A stretch of 57,199 nucleotides of DNA, from the NCBI GenBank assembly GCA_937872385.1, contig CALMSO010000094.1, forward strand, positions 1 through 57,199. The letters run 5' to 3'. The position numbers were made by a program, and so were the translations under genes. Origin of the DNA: an uncultured Saprospiraceae bacterium. Lineage in GTDB: Bacteria > Bacteroidota > Bacteroidia > Chitinophagales > Saprospiraceae. The notes beneath the pieces are model-generated. The model ran no database searches and had not been told where the DNA came from. It saw only the letters and a list, made by a program, of their open reading frames with translations. This document shows positions 8,820 through 16,999 of this stretch, piece by piece (position 1 is the stretch's first letter; each line of letters opens with the position of its first letter).

Positions 8820-9218
8820 ATGAAATCTGTATTCCTATTTTTAAGCACTTCCTGTTTGTTGCTAATGGCGACCATCACATCTTCTGCTCAGGTAGCCAGC
8901 GCTACTGCTACTGCCGACCAAGTGGAAGCCTGCATGAAAGCCTGTGCCCAAAAGGGTACCAATTGCAACCCGGAAGCCTGCGCCAAAGTTTGTGCCAGCA
9001 AACCCCAGTGCCAGCCAGCAGATTGCGCCAAAGCTTGCCAAAAAGCCAATGGCGAAAAAACAACCGGTAGCACCAACACATCCACACCGGCTACTTTGGT
9101 AAGCAACCAACAAGCCGCGCCTGCATCTTCCTGCTGCTCAAAAGCCACCGCCGATGCGGCTTCCTGTAGCTCGACGACTGCCAGCGCAACAAGCAAAAAA
9201 ACATCCAAGAACAATTGA
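8820..9218 (+). CDS. Small secreted cysteine-rich repeat protein
   Basis: A 132-residue protein of unknown function. Residues 1-24 form a signal peptide ending Ser-Ser-Ala-Gln. The mature part has eight Cys in a regular pattern (residues about 37-73): C-x3-C-x6-C-x4-C-x3-C-x5-C-x4-C-x3-C, with repeated C-(A/M)-K-x-C and P-x2-C signatures. A Thr/Ser/Ala-rich linker follows, then SSCCS and ASCSS near the C-terminus and a Lys-rich tail. Paired cysteines spaced like this could bind a soft metal or form disulfides. No CxxCH heme motif is present. ATG at 8820 is preferred over the in-frame TTG six bases upstream because it gives a standard signal peptide. It stands alone, convergent with the ftsE-like gene. 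Confidence 0.65.
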   Translation: MKSVFLFLSTSCLLLMATITSSAQVASATATADQVEACMKACAQKGTNCNPEACAKVCASKPQCQPADCAKACQKANGEKTTGSTNTSTPATLVSNQQAAPASSCCSKATADAASCSSTTASATSKKTSKNN

Positions 9219-9325
9219 TTTACTTTTAGAATAGGATTGCGGACTGGCAGATGCCGCCCGCAATCCTTCCACTCCTAAGACTCTGCCTGGCATATCTAAC
9301 CAATAGAAACATGCGGCTGACATAC

Positions 9326-9405
9326 CATTTTCAATTGGAAATGAAGCCATTATGTGTTTTCAAGATTTTACAAAATCGAAAACCAGACTTCGTACATCGT
9401 ATTAC
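9326..9405. repeat. Dispersed intergenic repeat with interrupted CAATTG palindrome, copy 1
   Basis: Starts with an 18-bp imperfect palindrome (CATTTTCAATTGGAAATG), followed by a block with GATTTTACAAAATC and then GACTTCGTACATCG. The same three blocks in the same order occur at 20229-20320. Both copies lie between convergent genes, at the 3' ends of a plus- and a minus-strand gene, so they may act as a bidirectional terminator or nucleoid-protein site. Confidence 0.65.
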
Positions 9406-10088
9406 ACTTCAAAATCTTCTTCTTCTAAGATTTGCCCGTTGAGGCAACGGATGATGCGGGCAGGAAAGTGCTCCAGAATGCGGTAATCGTGGGTAGCAAA
9501 AAGCACGGCGGAATTATTTTGCAAAGCCAACTGGCGCATCAGCAGCAGAATATCGTCGCTGGTTTCGGGGTCGAGATTGCCAGTAGGCTCATCGGCAATG
9601 ATGAGGGCTGGCTTGTTGAGCAAAGCCCGTGCAATGACCACGCGCTGCTGTTCACCGCCTGAGAGTTCGTGCGGCATTTTGCGAAGCTTGTCGCTGAGGT
9701 CCACTTGCTCCAGCACTTCACCAATGCGCCGTTGGATGAGGCCTGCCGCTCGCCAGCCGGTGGCATCTAATACAAACCGAAGATTTTGCTCCACGCTGCG
9801 GTCGGTCAACAGATTAAAATCCTGAAATACAATGCCCAACTTGCGGCGCAGCAAAGGAATGGCGCGCCGGTCGAGCTTCGTCAGGTCGTAGCCCGCTACC
9901 TCGCCCTTGCCCGTGGTCAGCGGCAGCGCGGCGTAGAGCGTTTTGAGCAGACTCGATTTGCCGCTGCCGGTTTTGCCGATCAGATAGGTAAATTCGCCTT
10001 TGGCAATACGCAAATTGACATCTTGCAAGACCAGCGCACCTTGCTGATAAATCCGGGCGTCCTTTAGTTGTACAATGGTATTTTGCAT
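9402..10088 (-). CDS. ftsE: FtsE-like ABC transporter ATP-binding protein
   Basis: A 228-residue ABC ATPase. Walker A GKTGSGKSS, Q-loop VFQDFNLL, signature LSGGEQQR, Walker B LIIADEPTG followed by the D-loop, and H-switch ATHD are all intact. Size and sequence fit FtsE, the ATPase that with FtsX regulates murein hydrolases at division. A LolD/MacB-type lipoprotein exporter ATPase is the main alternative. No permease (ftsX) is adjacent, which is frequent in Bacteroidota. ATG at 10088 is chosen; a longer frame begins with TTG at 10157 but the extra 23 residues do not resemble the family. It lies 84 bp downstream of the AraC gene. Confidence 0.85.
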   Translation of the reverse strand: MQNTIVQLKDARIYQQGALVLQDVNLRIAKGEFTYLIGKTGSGKSSLLKTLYAALPLTTGKGEVAGYDLTKLDRRAIPLLRRKLGIVFQDFNLLTDRSVEQNLRFVLDATGWRAAGLIQRRIGEVLEQVDLSDKLRKMPHELSGGEQQRVVIARALLNKPALIIADEPTGNLDPETSDDILLLMRQLALQNNSAVLFATHDYRILEHFPARIIRCLNGQILEEEDFEV

Positions 10089-10172
10089 ATGCAGCCTCGC
10101 ATTTTCAGGTTGCCCAAAAGTACTGTTTTCTTTGGAAAACACACTGCCTTGTGCCAAAATATAGCGACTGAC

Positions 10173-11030
10173 TCAGCTCACCACTTTTTTCAAGCTTTTG
10201 CGGTATTCGCGCGGACTCACGCCGGTAATCTGCCGGAATTGCTTATTGAAATGCGACAGGTTGTTGAAACCACTTTCAAAACTGACCTCGGCAATGCTCA
10301 AGTGCTCCTGTCCCAATTGCCGACAGGCGTGCGCCACCCTGATTTCGTTGACAAACTCGGTGAAGGTCTTGCGGGTCAGTTTTTTAAAATAACGACAAAA
10401 AGCGGGTACCGTCATGCTCACGCGATTGGCTACCTCGTCGAGGCTGACTTCTGTTTGAAAATTCTCCTGCACGTAGGCATAGACCGTTTCCATCCGCACA
10501 TGATCTTGGGCACCTACCTCCATGGCATAATTTCCTACATTCAGAATATTATACTCTTTAGAGGTAGCAATATCTTGCAAAACCGACAATAATTCCAGTA
10601 AGCGATCAAAGTTATTCATCTCCATCATGCGCGTGAGGCGCTCGCCGATGCGTTTTTTGGTGTCGCCGCAGAACGTAAGCCCCTGCTCAGAGCGTTCAAA
10701 AGCTTGGCGGATAGCGCTCATTTCTGGCCGGTCGAAAAAGTCTCGCCCCAGAAAATCGGCTTTCATTTGTACTACAATTTCGATATGCTCTTCGAAAAGC
10801 TCTTCGGTAAAGGCAAAATGTGGCAAATTGGGACCGAGAAAAATCAAATCGCCGTCGTCGTAGTAAGAAATATGGTCGCCAATGTGCCTTTTGCCGCGCC
10901 CGTTAGAAATATAAACGATTTCGTACTCCGGATGAAAATGCCAAAACGGCTTCTGGTTGGAGTCTGTAAACTGCCGAATCGTAAACGAATTTCCAAATAC
11001 AGGCTCTATTTTTTCCAATGCTGCTTTCAT
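10173..11030 (-). CDS. AraC-family transcriptional regulator with cupin sensor domain
   Basis: A 285-residue regulator. Residues 15-100 form a cupin-like ligand domain with WHFHPEYEIVYISNGRG and a later H-x-A-F near LGPNLPHFAF. The C-terminal 100 residues contain two helix-turn-helix motifs: VSLDEVANRVSMTVPAFCRYFKK (first, positions about 184-206) and IAEVSFESGFNNLSHFNKQF (second), ending in the family hallmark TGVSPREYR. Such proteins usually sense a small molecule, often a sugar. No transport or catabolic operon is adjacent, so the target genes are unknown. It is divergent from fdhD and could act in the shared 11031-11383 region. Confidence 0.9.
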   Translation of the reverse strand: MKAALEKIEPVFGNSFTIRQFTDSNQKPFWHFHPEYEIVYISNGRGKRHIGDHISYYDDGDLIFLGPNLPHFAFTEELFEEHIEIVVQMKADFLGRDFFDRPEMSAIRQAFERSEQGLTFCGDTKKRIGERLTRMMEMNNFDRLLELLSVLQDIATSKEYNILNVGNYAMEVGAQDHVRMETVYAYVQENFQTEVSLDEVANRVSMTVPAFCRYFKKLTRKTFTEFVNEIRVAHACRQLGQEHLSIAEVSFESGFNNLSHFNKQFRQITGVSPREYRKSLKKVVS

Positions 11031-11186
11031 ATCTTTTGCTTATTTGTAGCTTGGCAAAATTTAATTCCTTTTTTGGAATCAATAATTCACACTAATTTAA
11101 CAAATAAAATTCTGTTTGTCGTTTGTAGTGTTAAAATAGCACCACAAGATGCAAAAATGCGCGTAGATTTCCAAACGAAAGGCACG

Positions 11187-11194
11187 TACCTTTG
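11187..11194 (+). promoter_or_regulatory. Promoter -7 element upstream of fdhD
   Basis: TACCTTTG matches TAnnTTTG. No good TTG box lies 17-20 bp upstream (a TTT at 11168-11170 is the nearest), so confidence is moderate. It is 190 bases upstream of the fdhD ATG, with a terminator between. Confidence 0.5.
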
Positions 11195-11247
11195 TCTCAG
11201 GTTTAGTTAGTTTCATACATTACCATTTAGTTTTAAATCATTGCAAG

Positions 11248-11281
11248 GTGGCATCCAGACGAACTGGTGTCACTTTTTTTT
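11248..11281 (+). terminator. Intrinsic terminator between promoter and fdhD
   Basis: A stem of GTGGCA/TGTCAC plus CCAG/CTGG with one bulged T and a 5-base loop (ACGAA), directly followed by eight T. It reads on the plus strand only. It would end a transcript of about 70-80 bases started at 11187, so it is either an attenuator for fdhD or the end of a small RNA. Confidence 0.75.
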
Positions 11282-11383
11282 ATTAAAAACAATCGGCTGA
11301 CCTAAAGCAGAAATATTACTCGCCGGACTTGCCACAACGGCAAAAAATGCTTATCTCTGTTGTTGAATGTAAATCAATTGCCC

Positions 11384-12241
11384 ATGTTATCAGGCACTAC
11401 CGAGCAATCCATCATCCGGATACAGACAGACCTGCCACAGCCTCGCACCGACCTGCTGGCCGTAGAAGAGCCATTAGAAATACAACTCGCTTTTGGCAAG
11501 GGCACTGCGCGCAGCCGCCGAAGCCTCGCCGTGACCATGCGCACGCCAGGGCACGACTTCGACTTAGTGATGGGTTTCCTATTTACGGAAGGCATCATCG
11601 GCTCGGCTCAAGATGTGCTGCAAATGCGTTTCGCTGGCGAACAACTCGACGAAAACGCCCACGAAAACGTCGTCCTGGTGGACTTGCACCCGGCGCTCGA
11701 TTTCGATTTCAATCGCTTAAATCGCCATTTTTACACTGCCTCCAGCTGTGGTGTGTGCGGCAAAGCCTCCATTGAAATGGTGCAAACCACCTGCTCGTTT
11801 CTGTTGCCCAAAGGCAGCCCCAGCATTAGTACTGAACTGCTATTTTCGCTGCCGCAAAAATTATATGCGCAACAAACACTTTTCAGCCAAACCGGCGGTA
11901 TCCATGCAGCGGCGCTTTTTGATGCCTCCGGCAATTTGCAATGGTTACGCGAAGACGTAGGTCGGCACAATGCCCTCGACAAACTCATCGGCGCTGCCCT
12001 GAAGCAAGGACAAATACCGCTGCAGCACTCCATTATATTGGTGAGTGGCCGGGCCAGCTTTGAATTGGTACAAAAAGCGCTCATGGCTGGTGTCCCTGTT
12101 TTGGCAGCAGTGGGTGCAGCTTCCAGTTTGGCGGCAGAACTTGCCGAAGCGCACGGTATGACTTTGGTTGGTTTTCTACGAGCGGCTTCCGCCAATATTT
12201 ATTGCGGCTACGAGCGGATAGACAGCCTGCGAAATCGTTGA
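11384..12241 (+). CDS. fdhD: Formate dehydrogenase accessory sulfurtransferase FdhD
   Basis: A 285-residue protein that moves sulfur from the IscS cysteine desulfurase to the molybdenum/tungsten bis-MGD cofactor of formate dehydrogenase-like enzymes. The functional motif SSCGVCG gives cysteines at about residues 122 and 125. RTPGHDFDLVMGFLFTEGI, TGGIHAAAL, REDVGRHNALDKLIG and SGRASFELVQKA are the other conserved blocks. ATG at 11384 is used; an in-frame TTG lies 24 bases upstream. No molybdoenzyme or cofactor synthesis gene is adjacent, so its client must be elsewhere. The upstream terminator suggests conditional expression. Confidence 0.93.
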   Translation: MLSGTTEQSIIRIQTDLPQPRTDLLAVEEPLEIQLAFGKGTARSRRSLAVTMRTPGHDFDLVMGFLFTEGIIGSAQDVLQMRFAGEQLDENAHENVVLVDLHPALDFDFNRLNRHFYTASSCGVCGKASIEMVQTTCSFLLPKGSPSISTELLFSLPQKLYAQQTLFSQTGGIHAAALFDASGNLQWLREDVGRHNALDKLIGAALKQGQIPLQHSIILVSGRASFELVQKALMAGVPVLAAVGAASSLAAELAEAHGMTLVGFLRAASANIYCGYERIDSLRNR

Positions 12242-12306
12242 AAGCCTTGTGATAGCCGCGCAGAAATTGGTGCCACGCATGGTTTTGTGCTGACAATTGA
12301 TTAAAT

Positions 12307-13536
12307 TTGCCAACCAATAACCAAAAAAATCTGAAGGACGTGTACCGATTGCAATGGCTGATAGTTGGTGTGGCAATTTGCTGCTCGATGCAATGTCTGG
12401 CGAATGATGCCCCAGAGTTTTATAAAGTGCAGGCCCTGCCCGGCGACGGGAGCATTTCCTTGCTGCGCCGCTACCAGTTGGAACAATACTCATGCAATTT
12501 CGATCAGTTTTACAAACTCAACAAAATCAGCCGACAAACGCCCCTTTTGGTGGGTAAATCCTACCTGCTGCCCATTCTACTTTACCCCTTCAACGGGAAA
12601 ACCATTCGCAGCAGCATCGGCATTGAAGACTACAACACCGCCCTGCGCATTCAGCAGTACAACGAGCGGATGCACGAACTGTCCATGCGGCAGGAGTCTT
12701 TCCAAAAGGACAAACTGCTCTGGGTACCTTACCATGAACTGAACTGCCCCAAACCCGACCTCGAAATACCCGCCCCTGTGACGCCGGAGCCGGAATTAGC
12801 CACGGGCGGCAAGCGTATTTTCCCTATTTTTGGCAAACAATACGAAGCCACGCCGCTGCTCAGCAGCAAACTGAAAGGCCGCATTTATTACATCTCCAGC
12901 GGGCACGGCGGCCCTGACCCCGGCGCCATAGCCAAACGCGGCAAGCATACCCTTTGCGAAGACGAATATGCCTACGATGTAGCCCTGCGCCTGTGTCGCC
13001 TGCTGGTATCGCACGGAGCTACGGCCTATATGATTGTACGCGACCCCGACGACGGCATCCGAAACGGCGAAATACTGCCCTGCGATACCGACGAGGTGGT
13101 GTGGGGCGGCGACCGGCTGCCTTTCCGGCAAAAAGAACGCCTCTTTCAGCGCTCGGATATTATCAACGAGTTGTACGATAAAAACCGGCTTGTGGGCGCT
13201 ACCAATCAGGTTGCAGTTATGATTCATGTGGACTCCCGCAGCACCGGCAAACGCATAGATGCCTTTTTCTGCCACCACGCCAGCAGCGAATCGGGCAAAA
13301 AACTCGCTACCCAATTACAACAAACTTTTAAGAAAAAATACGACCAATATCAGCAGGGGCGCGGCTACTTCGGTACGGTGGAGGCCCGCGACTTGCACAT
13401 GCTCCGCGAATGCAAACCCACCTCGGTTTTTGTAGAATTAGGCAACATCCGCAATGCGGCCGACCAGCAACGGATTATCTTGGCTAAAAACCGCCAGCTC
13501 TTAGCGGAATGGCTTTTTGAAGGCTTGACCAAATAA
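12307..13536 (+). CDS. N-acetylmuramoyl-L-alanine amidase (Amidase_3)
   Basis: A 409-residue secreted murein hydrolase. A signal sequence spans about residues 12-33. A region at about 35-90 with KVQALPGDGSISLLRRY and LVGKSYLLPI resembles a LysM-like peptidoglycan-binding module. The catalytic domain (about 195-405) has ISSGHGG (zinc His), CEDEYAYD (zinc Glu), MIHVDS (zinc His) and VFVELGNIRN (catalytic Glu). It cleaves the bond between MurNAc and L-Ala. The TTG at 12307 is the first start; a GTG at 12340 would give a cleaner signal peptide and is equally plausible. The FtsE-like ATPase at 9.4 kb is of the family that activates such amidases, but the two genes are not in one operon. Confidence 0.88.
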   Translation: MPTNNQKNLKDVYRLQWLIVGVAICCSMQCLANDAPEFYKVQALPGDGSISLLRRYQLEQYSCNFDQFYKLNKISRQTPLLVGKSYLLPILLYPFNGKTIRSSIGIEDYNTALRIQQYNERMHELSMRQESFQKDKLLWVPYHELNCPKPDLEIPAPVTPEPELATGGKRIFPIFGKQYEATPLLSSKLKGRIYYISSGHGGPDPGAIAKRGKHTLCEDEYAYDVALRLCRLLVSHGATAYMIVRDPDDGIRNGEILPCDTDEVVWGGDRLPFRQKERLFQRSDIINELYDKNRLVGATNQVAVMIHVDSRSTGKRIDAFFCHHASSESGKKLATQLQQTFKKKYDQYQQGRGYFGTVEARDLHMLRECKPTSVFVELGNIRNAADQQRIILAKNRQLLAEWLFEGLTK

Positions 13537-13668
13537 AAAATCCATCTTCGCACCTGCTTTTTATGGGCGGCTGTCGGCAGGACAACGATTATCCGAAGAG
13601 CGAAATATTATTCTGTCAATACGCTTGCGTAATTCAGAAAATAGTGCCAGATTTACCGTTCAAAATGA

Positions 13669-13890
13669 ATGCTGATGAAGCTATTTCCGCCACTTATTAC
13701 ACTCTTCTTTTTTCTGTCTGTACAGCCTTTATTGGCTCAAGATACCGACTTCATGCGCAGCCTCGGCAAGATGTATGTAGTAGTGGCTGTTATTGCAGCA
13801 ATTTTCATCGGTATCGTTTTGTTTCTCATCTATTTAGACAGAAAGCTAACCAAATTAGAGAACCAAATCAAAGATCATGACGCAGTCTAA
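13669..13890 (+). CDS. CcmD-like small membrane protein
   Basis: A 73-residue protein with an N-terminal hydrophobic segment (residues 6-24, possibly a signal peptide ending LLAQ) and a second transmembrane helix at about 38-58 followed by a charged segment (DRKLTKLENQIKDHD). The FMRSLGKMYVVVAVI region matches the CcmD family of Bacteroidota, a small partner of the cytochrome c heme exporter. The other ccm genes are not here. Its last 14 bases overlap the start of the glutamate dehydrogenase gene, which implies translational coupling. An ATG two codons downstream is also possible. Confidence 0.7.
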   Translation: MLMKLFPPLITLFFFLSVQPLLAQDTDFMRSLGKMYVVVAVIAAIFIGIVLFLIYLDRKLTKLENQIKDHDAV

Positions 13891-15301
13891 AATGAGCTTT
13901 TTTCAGAGCGTGTCAAACTATTTTGACAAAGCAGCCCACTACACCAAACTCGATGAAGGGCTCCTGCACCAAATCAAGGTATGCAATGCCGTTTATCAGG
14001 TACATTTTCCAGTCAAAATCAATGGTGGAGTGAAGGTAATCGAGGCTTATCGCGTACAGCACAGCCACCACCGCGCCCCGACCAAAGGCGGTATTCGCTA
14101 CAGCAATCATGTCAATCAGGATGAAGTAATGGCCTTAGCCGCCTTGATGAGCTACAAATGCGCCATCGTGGACGTACCTTTCGGCGGTGCCAAGGGCGGG
14201 GTACGCATCAGCCCCTGGGAGCACTCTCCTGAAGTGTTAGAAAAAATCACACGGCGCTACACAACAGAACTGGTGCGGCGCAATTTTATTGGCCCTTCCA
14301 TTGACGTGCCCGCCCCCGACTACGGCACCGGCGAGCGCGAAATGGCTTGGATCATGGACACTTACCGGGTACTAAAAGGCGATGAAATTGATGCGGCTGG
14401 CTGCGTCACGGGCAAGCCTGTCACCCAAAACGGTATTCGCGGCAGAACGGAAGCTACTGGCCGCGGCGTATTCTACGGCATCCGTGAATCCTGCAATTTT
14501 AAGGACGATATGAAACGCCTCGGACTGACCCCTGGCGTAGAAGGCAAGACCATGATTATCCAGGGTTTGGGTAATGTAGGCTCTTACACCGGCCAAATTT
14601 CGCAAGACGAAGGCGGCGTCAAAATCATTGGCATCGGTGAAGTAGAAGGCGCCTTATACAACCCAAAAGGCATTGACATTCATGCCCTTATGGCGTATCG
14701 TGCCGAGCACAAAACGATTGAAGGCTTTCCCGATGCTCAGTTTTTGAAGAAGGAAGACCGGGAGAAAATCCTCGAAATGGAGTGCGACATATTAGTGCCG
14801 GCAGCGCTCGAAAATGTCATTCACACCGACAATGCCGCCAATATCAAGGCAAAAATCATCGCCGAAGCTGCCAACGGCCCCATTACCTTCCAAGCAGAAG
14901 AAAAACTACTGCGCGCGGGTAAGCTCATCATCCCCGACGTCTATCTCAACGCAGGCGGGGTGACGGTTTCGTACTTCGAGTGGCTCAAAAACCTCTCGCA
15001 CATGCGCTTTGGGCGGATGGAAAAACGCTTCGACCAGCAGCGCTCAGAAAATCTGGTGCGTGTAGTGGAAGAAATGACCGGCAAATCGCTCAGCCCAGAA
15101 GAAAAAATCCAGGTGGCGCGCGGAGCCGAGGAGATTGACTTGGTGCGCTCAGGGCTGGAAGAAACGATGATCAATGCCTATCAGCAAACCCGCGATCTGA
15201 TGAAAAAGCACAAAGACATCGAGGATTTGCGCACGGCCGCCTTTATGAACGCTATTTTGAAAATCAGCAATGACTACCTGAATATGGGTATCTTTCCATA
15301 A
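13877..15301 (+). CDS. gdhA: Glutamate dehydrogenase (Glu/Leu/Phe/Val family)
   Basis: A 474-residue NAD(P)-dependent enzyme interconverting glutamate and 2-oxoglutarate plus ammonia. APTKGGIRYS and PFGGAKGGVR carry the substrate and catalytic lysines; VPAPDYGTGEREMAW is the next catalytic block; TEATGRGVFYG and IQGLGNVGSYT form the Rossmann nucleotide-binding start. The C-terminal region has EAANGPIT and IPDVYLNAGGVTVSYFEW, as expected. Length is slightly above the hexameric average, with a C-terminal extension. It overlaps ccmD by 14 bases, is closed by a strong terminator, and is followed by an Lrp-type regulator that could control it. Cofactor preference is not assigned. Confidence 0.92.
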   Translation: MTQSKMSFFQSVSNYFDKAAHYTKLDEGLLHQIKVCNAVYQVHFPVKINGGVKVIEAYRVQHSHHRAPTKGGIRYSNHVNQDEVMALAALMSYKCAIVDVPFGGAKGGVRISPWEHSPEVLEKITRRYTTELVRRNFIGPSIDVPAPDYGTGEREMAWIMDTYRVLKGDEIDAAGCVTGKPVTQNGIRGRTEATGRGVFYGIRESCNFKDDMKRLGLTPGVEGKTMIIQGLGNVGSYTGQISQDEGGVKIIGIGEVEGALYNPKGIDIHALMAYRAEHKTIEGFPDAQFLKKEDREKILEMECDILVPAALENVIHTDNAANIKAKIIAEAANGPITFQAEEKLLRAGKLIIPDVYLNAGGVTVSYFEWLKNLSHMRFGRMEKRFDQQRSENLVRVVEEMTGKSLSPEEKIQVARGAEEIDLVRSGLEETMINAYQQTRDLMKKHKDIEDLRTAAFMNAILKISNDYLNMGIFP

Positions 15302-15321
15302 AAATATTTGTAAAAACCTGC

Positions 15322-15357
15322 GCCGGAAACAGCAAATGACTGTTTCCGGCATTTTTT
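15322..15357 (+). terminator. Intrinsic terminator after gdhA
   Basis: An 11-bp perfect stem (GCCGGAAACAG / CTGTTTCCGGC) with a 7-base loop, followed by six T after a single A. It lies 21 bases after the gdhA stop. Confidence 0.92.
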
Positions 15358-15505
15358 CCTACAATAATGCCAGTACTTCAAAATATTATTGCAAAAAATT
15401 TTGTTTATTTGAAATAAAAAAAAATTAACAAAGGTTTCTTAACTTTCCGGCTCAATTTTATTTGTAAAACCTGACCTTACTCTTTCACAAGAAATACACA
15501 TTACA

Positions 15506-15979
15506 ATGTCCGAAAAATTAGACAAAATTGACCTCAAGATTCTCAAGATTTTACAAGAGAACAGCAAAATTACCAACCTCGATTTATCAAAAAAAATCGG
15601 GCTATCGCCGGCACCTACCCTCGAGCGGGTAAAAAAGCTGGAGCAAAGCGGAGTCATCGAAAGCTATCACGCTAAGGTGAATCCGCAAACTATCGGTCTG
15701 AATGTCAAGACTTTCGTTCTGGTATCCTTAGCCTGGCAAAAGGAAAATGCGCTCAATAACTTCCTCGATAAAATTCGGGAGATCGAGGAAATTGTAGAAT
15801 GCTACATCATCACCGGCGAAGCAGATTTTCTCATTAAAATCGCTTGCAAGGACATTCCCACGTACGAGCAATTACTCTTCAAAACGCTTTCGCAAATTGA
15901 AGAAATAGAGCGCCTCAAAACCTTGATGACGCTTTCAACGGTCAAGGACTCCAAATTGCTACCGTACAAATACGAGTAA
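15506..15979 (+). CDS. Lrp/AsnC-family transcriptional regulator
   Basis: A 157-residue regulator. The N-terminal winged helix has DKIDLKILKILQENSKIT and LSKKIGLSPAPTLERVKKLE with recognition helix residues PAPTLERV. It is followed by IESYHAKVNPQTIGL and the RAM ligand-binding domain with VECYIITGEADFLIKI (the G-x-x-D-[FY] signature). Family members sense amino acids. Its place directly after gdhA suggests nitrogen or amino-acid control, but this is inferred. No Shine-Dalgarno sequence; ATG start. Confidence 0.92.
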   Translation: MSEKLDKIDLKILKILQENSKITNLDLSKKIGLSPAPTLERVKKLEQSGVIESYHAKVNPQTIGLNVKTFVLVSLAWQKENALNNFLDKIREIEEIVECYIITGEADFLIKIACKDIPTYEQLLFKTLSQIEEIERLKTLMTLSTVKDSKLLPYKYE

Positions 15980-16072
15980 ATCGAACCCCTACGGCTCAAA
16001 AAACTTCGGAGGCCGCACTGCTGAGCTATTCGGCAGGCGGCTTTCGCATTGCCGTATGGTAGCCTCCTGAAT

Positions 16073-16912
16073 ATGAAACCAAAACAAACCATCTCCAACA
16101 CACTCTTGTGGCAACTCAGCGGCGACGCACTGCCCGGCGTTTCTTACTTGTTTGGTACCATGCACGTCAAGGACGAGCGCGCCTTTCGCCACCTCAATGC
16201 TGTGTATGCAGCGATGGAGCAATGTGCGGCTTTTGCTGCTGAATTCGACCTTGACGCTACTGATTCCGGCATCTCGCCGCACATTTTTTCTTTGCCCGAA
16301 GGCAAAACACTGCAAGACTACATCCCTCCCCGGAAGTACCGCAAAATGCGCGCTATACTACTCAAAACCGTTGGCATTGACCCCGATTTTTTGCAATACA
16401 ACCAGCCAATTCTGCTCGCCAACCTGATCGAAGAGCAGATCATGATGCAGGATATGCCCTGGCCGCTCGACCAACACCTTTGGCGCCACGCCGCCGCACG
16501 CGAAAAAACCATGCTGGGCATTGAAACCCTCGAAGAACAGGTGGACATCCTCCGGCAGATACCTATCGAGCAACAGGCAGCTTCATTGCTGGCTACCACT
16601 CGACACTTTACACGCTACCGGCGCGGGCTGCTCGCTATGGCTCATTGGTACGAAACGGGCAATATCCGTCAGCTCTATCAAGCGGCGCGGCGCGGCGCAC
16701 GCGGTATGCGCAAGCTCTTGCTGTACAATCGCAATGCCCTCATGGCGGATCGAATAATGGCAATGATTGCGACCCAAACGACGTTTTGTGCCATCGGTGC
16801 GGCGCACTTAGCGGGCGGCAAAGGTGTACTTAGGCTACTGAAAACCAAAGGTGTACATATTACGCCGGTTGTATTAACTACCACACCTAATAACGCCAAT
16901 GGGATATCATGA
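16073..16912 (+). CDS. TraB/GumN-family protein
   Basis: A 279-residue protein of the TraB/GumN (Tiki-like) superfamily, putative metalloprotease or heme-related proteins. The N-terminal motif LFGTMHV (G-T-x-H) and C-terminal FCAIGAAHLAGGKGV (G-A-x-H-L-x-G) are the two invariant His motifs. The middle is mostly helical. Unlike most GumN proteins there is no signal peptide. ATG at 16073 is preferred to the in-frame TTG at 16049. A promoter-rich non-coding region follows. Function unknown. Confidence 0.82.
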   Translation: MKPKQTISNTLLWQLSGDALPGVSYLFGTMHVKDERAFRHLNAVYAAMEQCAAFAAEFDLDATDSGISPHIFSLPEGKTLQDYIPPRKYRKMRAILLKTVGIDPDFLQYNQPILLANLIEEQIMMQDMPWPLDQHLWRHAAAREKTMLGIETLEEQVDILRQIPIEQQAASLLATTRHFTRYRRGLLAMAHWYETGNIRQLYQAARRGARGMRKLLLYNRNALMADRIMAMIATQTTFCAIGAAHLAGGKGVLRLLKTKGVHITPVVLTTTPNNANGIS

Positions 16913-16969
16913 AACAGGTATCCTATTTTTGTAATTTGTTAAAAAAATAATAATTTTTCAACAAAAAGC

Positions 16970-16999
16970 TTGACAGCATAATTTTTATTATTACCTTTG
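16970..16999 (+). promoter_or_regulatory. Promoter 580 bp upstream of the T9SS cargo gene
   Basis: TTG at 16970-16972 and TACCTTTG at 16992-16999 with a 19-bp spacer. The next gene begins only at 17577, so the transcript would have a leader of about 570 bases. Confidence 0.72.

Larger units (their letters stand above)
11031..11383. other. Divergent regulatory region, AraC gene / fdhD
   Basis: 353 bases separating two divergent genes. It contains a plus-strand -7 element (11187-11194) and an intrinsic terminator (11248-11281), both listed separately. The last 100 bases before fdhD show no further strong element. A TAAATTTTG-like box lies near 11055 on the minus strand but has the wrong spacing for the consensus. 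Confidence 0.55.

Noticed and set aside
11195..11383. Known riboswitch (molybdenum cofactor, TPP, SAM) before fdhD
   Set aside because: None of the consensus motifs I know is present; only the terminator hairpin is clear.
13563..13880. 105-residue frame overlapping ccmD
   Set aside because: It is the +1 shadow of ccmD and lacks the membrane helix pattern.
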